64,000 nucleotides of DNA, from positions 1-64,000 of the forward strand of contig NZ_JBQCHP010000028.1 in the NCBI RefSeq assembly GCF_051954575.1, given 5' to 3'. Positions 58,239-64,000 of this stretch are shown in pieces. Each line of letters opens with the position of its first letter. Positions within the stretch are counted from its first letter, which is position 1. Origin of the DNA: Dyella_B sp035690825 (GTDB lineage Bacteria; Pseudomonadota; Gammaproteobacteria; Xanthomonadales; Rhodanobacteraceae). The position numbers were made by a program, and so were the translations under genes. The notes under the pieces were generated by a model, which saw nothing but the letters and a program-made list of their open reading frames with translations, was not told where the DNA came from and did not search any database.

Positions 58239-59501
58239 ATGTTGAAGAAAGCCATCTTGGCCAGTCTGGTCGTAGCAGTCATTGCCGGCAGCTGGGCGCT
58301 GCTGGGCAGCCATGGCGGAGGCGCCCACGCCCAAGGCGCCGGCGGACCAGGCGGCCCGCCCGAGGTCACCGTCGCCCCGGTCATGGTGCGCCCGGTCAGC
58401 GATAGCGCCGATTTCACCGGCCAGTTGCAGGCGGTCGATTCGGTCGACGTGCGCCCGCGCGTGAGCGGTTACGTGGAAACCGTGCAATTCAAGGAAGGCA
58501 CCGAAGTGCACAAGGGCGATGTGCTGTTCCGCATTGACCCGCGCCCGTTCCAGGCCGAAGTGGATCGGCTGGCCGCCAACGTCGCGCAGGCCCAGGCGCA
58601 ACTGGGCCTGGCCCAAGCCAACGCGGCACGCGCACGCAAGCTGCTGGCCCAGCACGCGATCTCGCAGGAAGAAGCCGACAGCCAGAACACCAACGAGCAG
58701 GCTGCCAAGGCCACGCTGGCGGCATCCACCGCGGCGCTGGCTTCGGCCAAGCTCAATCTCGACTGGACGGAAGTACGCGCGCCGATCGACGGCCGCGTCA
58801 GCAATGCACGCATCCAGCCGGGCAACCTGGTGTCCAGCTCGGACGTGCTCACCACTGTGGTGTCGGTGAACCCGGTCTACGTGTACTTCGACGTGGACGA
58901 GCAGACCTGGCTGAAGCTCGACCGCCTGCGTCGCGACACCATCAAGAATGGCCACACGCCGCGCATCGAAGCCACCATGGGCCTGGCCGACGAACAGGGC
59001 TATCCGCATGCAGGCCGCATCGACTTCGTCGACAACCAGGTGCGCCCAGGCTCCGGCACGATGCGCCTGCGCGCGGTGTTCGATCACGAGGACGGCCTGC
59101 TTACGCCCGGTTTGTATGCACGCGTGCACCTGCAGGCTGGCCAGCCGCGCCCGCGCGTGCTGATCGACGATCGCGCAGTCGGCACGGATCTGAGCAACCA
59201 GTTCGTGTACGTGGTGGACGGGCAGCACAAGGTGGAATACCGCAAGGTCGACACCGGCCCGTTGTTCCATGGCCTGCGCGTGATCGACAACGGCCTCAAC
59301 GCGGGCGACGTGGTGGTGGTGAACGGTTTGCAGCACGTGCGGCCCGGTGCGCAGGTGAATCCGCAGCAGGTAGCGATGGATGCCCGCCTGGATGCGCAGG
59401 ACAAGGCGCTGGTGGATGCGGCGGAGACGAATCCGGATGGGAAGGATTCGCGTACGGCGCAGGCGGAGAACAGGAATCCGCAGAAGCATTCGCAAGGTTG
59501 A
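58239..59501 (+). CDS. RND efflux periplasmic adaptor (membrane fusion protein)
   Basis: A 420-residue adaptor with an N-terminal membrane anchor/signal (ILASLVVAVIAGSWALL). The lipoyl halves are VRPRVSGYVETVQFKEGTEV near residue 72 and VRAPIDGRVSNARIQPG near 180, around a helical hairpin rich in A, Q and L (about 100-170). A beta-barrel and membrane-proximal domain follow, ending in a polar tail. Start at 58239 with GAAGGGAG upstream. It connects the RND pump to the outer-membrane channel encoded next. Confidence 0.94.
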   Translation: MLKKAILASLVVAVIAGSWALLGSHGGGAHAQGAGGPGGPPEVTVAPVMVRPVSDSADFTGQLQAVDSVDVRPRVSGYVETVQFKEGTEVHKGDVLFRIDPRPFQAEVDRLAANVAQAQAQLGLAQANAARARKLLAQHAISQEEADSQNTNEQAAKATLAASTAALASAKLNLDWTEVRAPIDGRVSNARIQPGNLVSSSDVLTTVVSVNPVYVYFDVDEQTWLKLDRLRRDTIKNGHTPRIEATMGLADEQGYPHAGRIDFVDNQVRPGSGTMRLRAVFDHEDGLLTPGLYARVHLQAGQPRPRVLIDDRAVGTDLSNQFVYVVDGQHKVEYRKVDTGPLFHGLRVIDNGLNAGDVVVVNGLQHVRPGAQVNPQQVAMDARLDAQDKALVDAAETNPDGKDSRTAQAENRNPQKHSQG

Positions 59502-59532
59502 TGTCGAAACTTCCCACTACGCGAGATGTGCT

Positions 59533-59654
59533 CCCTCCCCTGCCATGGCAGGGGAGGGTTGGGGTGGGGTTGCACGAGCTTGCCGCATGGTTTGAGTTCG
59601 TCGCGAGATGGCTTCACCCCACCCCAACCCTCCCCTACTGCACGTAGGGGAGGG
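59533..59654. repeat. C/G-rich palindromic repeat, intergenic copy
   Basis: A perfect 26-bp palindrome (59533-59558, CCCTCCCCTGCCA and inverse) and a second hairpin CCCTCCCCTAC-TGCAC-GTAGGGGAGGG (59628-59654) are joined by GGTTGGGGTGGGG and its inverse, giving three nested stems. It fills most of the 220-bp adaptor-permease gap. It is the same family as the three insertions inside lhr. Confidence 0.9.
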
Positions 59655-59721
59655 AGCAGAGAGATGACGCACCCATCCACATTCCGGTGCACGCGTCTTC
59701 AAAAAGAATTCGAGAACTCAC

Positions 59722-62700
59722 ATGAAAAACATCGCACAGTTTTTCGTCGACCGGCCGATCATGGCCGCCGTGCTTTCGCTGATCTTCGTGATCGCCGGCA
59801 GCATCGCGGTGTTCAAGCTGCCGATCAGCGAATATCCCGAAGTGGTGCCGCCTACCGTGGTGGTGCGCGCCAACTATCCTGGCGCCAGCCCCGAGGTGAT
59901 CGGCGAAACCGTCGCCACGCCGCTGGAAACGCAGATCAACGGCGTGGAAGGCATGCTGTATTCCTCCTCGCAGGCGACCAGCGACGGGCAGATGACGCTC
60001 ACCGTCACCTTCGCGCTCGGTACCGATCTCAACAACGCGCAGGTGGAGGTGCAGAACCGTGTGGCGCAGGCTTTGCCGCGCCTACCCGAAGAAGTGCAGC
60101 GCCTGGGCGTGACCACGCAGAAGAGTTCGCCTGACCTGACCATGGTGGTGCATCTGACCTCGCCGGATAAGCGCTACGACATGCTGTACCTGTCGAACTA
60201 TGCGCGCCTGCACATCAAGGACATCCTCGCCCGCCTCGACGGCGTCGGCGACGTGCAGCTGTTCGGCGCCGGCGAATACAGCATGCGCGTGTGGCTGGAC
60301 CCGAACAAACTGGCCCAGCGCAACATGACCACCGGCGACGTGGTGCATGCGATCCAGGAGCAGAACGTGGCAGTGGCGGCCGGTGCGCTGAATGCGCCGC
60401 CGGTGCCGGGCAATACGGATTTCCAGCTCAACATCCACACCCAGGGCCGCCTGAGCACCAAGGAAGAATTCGGCAACATCATCGTGCGCACCGATGCCGA
60501 CGGCAGTGTGGTGCACTTGCGTGACGTGGCGCGGATCGAGCTGGGGTCCAACCAGTACGCGCTGCGCAGCCTGCTGGACAACCAGCCGGCAGTGGCGATT
60601 CCGATCTTCGCGCGTCCGGGATCCAACGCGATCCAGATCTCCAACGAAGTGCGCGCCACGATGGAGGAACTCAAGAAAGAATTCCCCCAAGGTGTCGAGT
60701 ACCACATCGTGTACGACCCCACGGTGTTCGTGCGCGGCTCGATCGAGGCGGTGGTGCACACGCTGCTGGAAGCGATCTTCCTGGTGGTGCTGGTGGTGAT
60801 CCTGTTCCTGCAGACCTGGCGCGCCTCGGTGATTCCGCTGGTGGCGGTGCCAGTGTCGCTGGTGGGCACGTTCGCCGTGATGTACCTGGCCGGCTTCTCG
60901 CTCAATGCGTTGTCGCTGTTCGGTCTGGTGCTGGCGATCGGCATCGTGGTGGACGACGCGATCGTGGTGGTGGAGAACGTCGAGCGCAATATCGAGCTGG
61001 GCCACACACCGCGTGAAGCGACCCGCCGCGCGATGAACGAAGTGACCGGACCGATCATCGCCACCGCGCTGGTGTTGTGCGCGGTGTTCATCCCGACCGC
61101 CTTCATCAGCGGCCTCACCGGCCAGTTCTATCGCCAGTTCGCGCTGACGATCGCGATCTCCACCGTGATCTCGGCGTTCAACTCGCTCAGCCTGAGCCCG
61201 GCGTTGGCCGCCGTGCTGCTGCGCGGTCACGATGCGCCGAAGGATCGCGTGTCGATCCTGATGGACAAGGCGTTCGGCTGGCTGTTCCGCCCGTTCAACC
61301 GCTTCTTCCATCGCAGCGCGGATCGCTACGTAGGTGGCGTGCGGCGCATTGTCGGCAAAGGACCGGCCGCGCTGGTGGTGTATACGGGCCTGATCGCGCT
61401 CGCCGGCTTCGGCTTCTATCACGTGCCGACCGGCTTCGTACCGCAGCAGGACAAGCAATACCTGGTGTCGTTCGCGCAGCTGCCGGATGCCGCCTCGCTG
61501 GATCGCACCGAAGACGTGATCCATCGCATGTCGGAAATCGCCTTGAAGCAGCCGGGCGTGCAGAGCGCGGTAGCGTTCCCCGGCCTGTCGATCAACGGTT
61601 TCACCAATGCGACCAATGCGGGCATCGTGTTCGAGACGCTGAAGCCGTTCGAAGAGCGTCGTGATCCGTCGCTTTCGGCCGGTGCGATTGCCGCCGCCTT
61701 GAACCAGAAGTTCGCGACGATCCAGGATGCGTACATCGCCACCTTCCCGCCGCCGCCGGTGCAAGGTCTCGGCACGATCGGTGGCTTCCGCATCCAGATC
61801 GAGGATCGCGGCCAGCTCGGTTTCGATGAACTGTACAAGCAGACGCAGAACCTGGTGGCGGAAAGCCACAAGGTGCCGGCGCTGGCGGGGTTGTTCTCCA
61901 GCTACCAGGTGAGCGTGCCGCAGATCGACGCGAACGTGAACCGCGAGAAGGCCAAGCAGGAAGGCATCGACCTCAACGACGCCAACGAAACGCTGCAGGC
62001 GTATCTGGGTTCGCTGTACGTCAACGACTTCAATCGCTTCGGTCGCGTGTATCAGGTGAACGTATCGGCCGAACCAGCATTCCGCCACGAGCCGGAAAAC
62101 ATCCTGCAGTTGAAGACGCGCAATGCGAAGGGCGAGATGGTGCCGCTGGGTTCGTTCGTGACCGTGCGCCGCAGCGCCGGCCTGGAACGCGTGCAGCACT
62201 ACAACGGCTACATCACCGCGGAAATCAACGGCGGTCCGGCGCCGGGCTTCAGCTCGGGCCAGGCGCAGGCGGCGATGGAAAAGCTGGCGCAGGACAATCT
62301 GCCCAACGGCATGAGTTACGAGTGGACCGAACTCACCTATCAGCAGATCCTCGCCGGCAACACCGCCATCCTGGTATTCCCGTTGTGCGTGCTGCTGGTG
62401 TTCCTGGTGCTGTCCTCGCTGTACGAGAGCTGGTCGCTGCCGCTGGCGGTGATCCTGATCGTGCCAATGGTGCTGCTGTCCGCGATTGCCGGCGTGTGGC
62501 TGTCGGGCGGCGACAACAACATCTTCACCCAGATCGGCTTGATCGTGCTGGTGGGCCTGGCATGCAAGAACGCGATCCTGATCGTGGAGTTCGCGCGCGA
62601 ACGCCAGCATGAAGGCATGACGCGTTACGACGCAGTGCTGGAAGCGGCTCGCCTGCGCCTGCGCCCGATCCTGATGACGTCGATCGCCTTCATCATGGGC

Positions 62701-62907
62701 GTGGTGCCGCTGGTCACTTCGCACGGCGCCGGTGCGGAAATGCGTCACGCGATGGGCGTGGCGGTGTTCTCCGGCATGCTGGGCGTGACCATCTTCGGTT
62801 TGATCTACACCCCGCTGTTCTATGTGCTGATCCGCGCCGTGGTGGAACGCCGCGAAGCGCGCAAGAAGCAGCACGCATCGAACCTGCCCGCCTTGGAGGG
62901 GCATTGA
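59722..62907 (+). CDS. RND-family multidrug efflux permease (HAE1, MexF/AcrB type)
   Basis: A 1061-residue proton-driven exporter with twelve membrane helices and two large periplasmic loops. It opens MKNIAQFFVDRPIMAAVLSL. The proton-relay aspartates are in GIVVDDAIVVVENVERN near residue 410. The second half has the GLACKNAILIVEFARER motif. It is of the AcrB/MexF class rather than the MdtBC class of the pair at 20-26.7 kb. It is encoded between its adaptor and its outer-membrane factor, which starts one base after its stop. Confidence 0.96.
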   Translation: MKNIAQFFVDRPIMAAVLSLIFVIAGSIAVFKLPISEYPEVVPPTVVVRANYPGASPEVIGETVATPLETQINGVEGMLYSSSQATSDGQMTLTVTFALGTDLNNAQVEVQNRVAQALPRLPEEVQRLGVTTQKSSPDLTMVVHLTSPDKRYDMLYLSNYARLHIKDILARLDGVGDVQLFGAGEYSMRVWLDPNKLAQRNMTTGDVVHAIQEQNVAVAAGALNAPPVPGNTDFQLNIHTQGRLSTKEEFGNIIVRTDADGSVVHLRDVARIELGSNQYALRSLLDNQPAVAIPIFARPGSNAIQISNEVRATMEELKKEFPQGVEYHIVYDPTVFVRGSIEAVVHTLLEAIFLVVLVVILFLQTWRASVIPLVAVPVSLVGTFAVMYLAGFSLNALSLFGLVLAIGIVVDDAIVVVENVERNIELGHTPREATRRAMNEVTGPIIATALVLCAVFIPTAFISGLTGQFYRQFALTIAISTVISAFNSLSLSPALAAVLLRGHDAPKDRVSILMDKAFGWLFRPFNRFFHRSADRYVGGVRRIVGKGPAALVVYTGLIALAGFGFYHVPTGFVPQQDKQYLVSFAQLPDAASLDRTEDVIHRMSEIALKQPGVQSAVAFPGLSINGFTNATNAGIVFETLKPFEERRDPSLSAGAIAAALNQKFATIQDAYIATFPPPPVQGLGTIGGFRIQIEDRGQLGFDELYKQTQNLVAESHKVPALAGLFSSYQVSVPQIDANVNREKAKQEGIDLNDANETLQAYLGSLYVNDFNRFGRVYQVNVSAEPAFRHEPENILQLKTRNAKGEMVPLGSFVTVRRSAGLERVQHYNGYITAEINGGPAPGFSSGQAQAAMEKLAQDNLPNGMSYEWTELTYQQILAGNTAILVFPLCVLLVFLVLSSLYESWSLPLAVILIVPMVLLSAIAGVWLSGGDNNIFTQIGLIVLVGLACKNAILIVEFARERQHEGMTRYDAVLEAARLRLRPILMTSIAFIMGVVPLVTSHGAGAEMRHAMGVAVFSGMLGVTIFGLIYTPLFYVLIRAVVERREARKKQHASNLPALEGH

Positions 62908-62908
62908 G

Positions 62909-64000
62909 ATGACCCAGTTCTTTGTAAGTAACGTGCTTCGTAACACCGCGTTGTTCGCCGCACTCGCGCTGGCCGGTTGCGTCAGCGTGGGGCCTGATTA
63001 CAAGAACCCGGACACGGCACCGGCCAATGTGCAGAACGTCGACGCCGCGCGCGAAAGCCACGCCCAGTTCCAGGCCGACTGGTGGAAGCAGTTCAACGAT
63101 CCCACGCTGGATGCATTGATCCAGCGCGCCGCCAAGGGCAGCCTTGATCTGCGCATCGCGCAGGCGCGGCTGGCCGAATCGCGCGCGCTGCTCGGCACGG
63201 CGAAATCCAACCAGATCCCCACCATCGGCACCACCATTTCCGCCAGTCGATCACTCGAGCAACAACCTGGTTTCGGTACCTCGCAGCGTGTGGGGATCGA
63301 TGCGTATCAGGCAGGCTTCGATGCATCGTGGGAGCTGGATCTGTTCGGCGGCATCCGCCGCTCGGTGGAAGCGGCGCGCGCGGACCTGGGTGCGAGTGAA
63401 GCATCCATGCACGATGCGCAGGTGAGCCTGTTCGCCGAGGTCGCGCGCAATTATTTTGAATTGCGCGGCACGCAACAACGCCTGGCGATCGCCCAGCGCA
63501 ATATCGCCAACCAGGCTGATTCGCTGAAGCTGATCAGCGCGCGCGCGCAAATCGGCACTGCATCCGAACAAGACGTGGCCAGCGCCAGCGCGCAATTGAG
63601 CGCAGCCAAGGCGCAGTTGCCGGTGCTCGATGCGGCCGTGCACAGCTATGAATATCGCCTGGCGGTGTTGCTGGGCGAGCGTCCTGGCGAACTTGATGTC
63701 GACGTATCGCCTGGCACATTCAAGCCGATCGCCACCGTGCTGCCGATCGGCGACAGCGGTGAGGTGCTGTCGCGCCGGCCCGACGTGCGTATCGCAGAAC
63801 GCCAATACGCCGCAGCCAACGCACGCATCGGCGTGGCCAAGGCGGAGTTCTTTCCGCATATTTCGCTGGGTGGCTTCGTCGGCTTCCTGGCGGGTCGTCC
63901 CAACGACTTCGGCGGCCCGGCATCGCGCGCATGGTCGTTCACGCCGAGCATCACCTGGAACGGCTTGAATGTGGAACGCGTACGCTCCAACCTGCACGCC
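62909..64000 (+). CDS. Outer-membrane efflux lipoprotein (NodT/OprM type), partial
   Basis: The first 364 codons of an outer-membrane factor; the reading frame is open to the window end. The lipobox is LALAGC with cysteine 24, followed by VGPDYKNPD. Two OEP repeats begin (WWKQFNDPTLDALIQRAAKG; VSLFAEVARNYFELRGTQQRLAIAQ; LSRRPDVRIAERQYAAANARIGVAKAEFFPHISLGG). Full family members run about 470-500 residues, so roughly a quarter is missing. It completes the adaptor/permease/channel operon. Confidence 0.93.
   Translation, partial: MTQFFVSNVLRNTALFAALALAGCVSVGPDYKNPDTAPANVQNVDAARESHAQFQADWWKQFNDPTLDALIQRAAKGSLDLRIAQARLAESRALLGTAKSNQIPTIGTTISASRSLEQQPGFGTSQRVGIDAYQAGFDASWELDLFGGIRRSVEAARADLGASEASMHDAQVSLFAEVARNYFELRGTQQRLAIAQRNIANQADSLKLISARAQIGTASEQDVASASAQLSAAKAQLPVLDAAVHSYEYRLAVLLGERPGELDVDVSPGTFKPIATVLPIGDSGEVLSRRPDVRIAERQYAAANARIGVAKAEFFPHISLGGFVGFLAGRPNDFGGPASRAWSFTPSITWNGLNVERVRSNLHA

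Noticed and set aside
60082..62946. 954-codon frame antisense to the RND permease
   Set aside because: Same reason: a shadow of a strongly biased coding frame, with histidine- and arginine-rich nonsense sequence.

Overview
The window is high-GC chromosomal DNA with almost no spare space. Its gene content points to a gammaproteobacterium of the Xanthomonadales, most likely Rhodanobacteraceae (Dyella/Luteibacter/Frateuria type). Support comes from the zwf-pgl-edd-eda Entner-Doudoroff cluster, the btuB gene behind a cobalamin riboswitch, a DUF6916/GNAT/tail-collar trio, and dispersed repeats of the kind common in that order, including the one that reads as W-I-P-A-F-A-G-M-T. The family assignment is inference. 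No rRNA, tRNA, transposase, integrase or CRISPR array was seen.

Layout. 0.2-7.5 kb: an AraC regulator with a quinone-reductase-like flavoprotein, a full-length Lhr-type helicase carrying three in-frame repeat insertions, a YcxB-like protein and a small lipoprotein. 7.6-11.3 kb: an NTF2-like protein, an S10 carboxypeptidase, and an FtrA-like regulator divergent from a rhodanese. 11.4-17.4 kb: the minus-strand Entner-Doudoroff operon and a divergent GntR/HutC regulator with matching operator-like sequences at both promoters. 17.5-26.7 kb: cobalamin riboswitch and btuB, then two tandem MdtB/MdtC-like RND pumps without an adaptor. 27.2-31.2 kb: a secreted RHS/YD-repeat protein with a degraded tip. 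31.3-45.5 kb: a compact five-gene minus-strand operon made of a 2785-residue surface protein, a TolC-like factor, two HlyD-like adaptors and an M50-protease/HlyD fusion. 46.3-48.7 kb: tail-collar, DUF6916, GNAT and DUF3617 genes. 48.8-54.2 kb: a phosphoesterase, a TAT-exported multicopper oxidase, a lipocalin-like protein and a LysR regulator. 54.5-57.0 kb: glnA with a sigma-54/NtrC promoter, and uppP. 57.1-64.0 kb: a LysR regulator divergent from a complete adaptor/RND/outer-membrane-factor efflux operon, cut by the window end.

The most notable system is the 31.3-45.5 kb operon. It has every envelope part of a type I exporter but no ABC ATPase, and adds a site-2-protease-like membrane enzyme fused to an adaptor. 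The putative cargo starts with a LEPR-type motif and a DUF4347 domain whose only visible cysteine and an SHG histidine look like a clan-CD protease dyad. A protease-linked, ABC-less export route for giant adhesins is my inference.

The second theme is palindromic repeats. At least four families are interleaved with the genes. One six-copy family sits only at gene ends, and one C/G-rich family has entered the helicase reading frame three times without breaking it.
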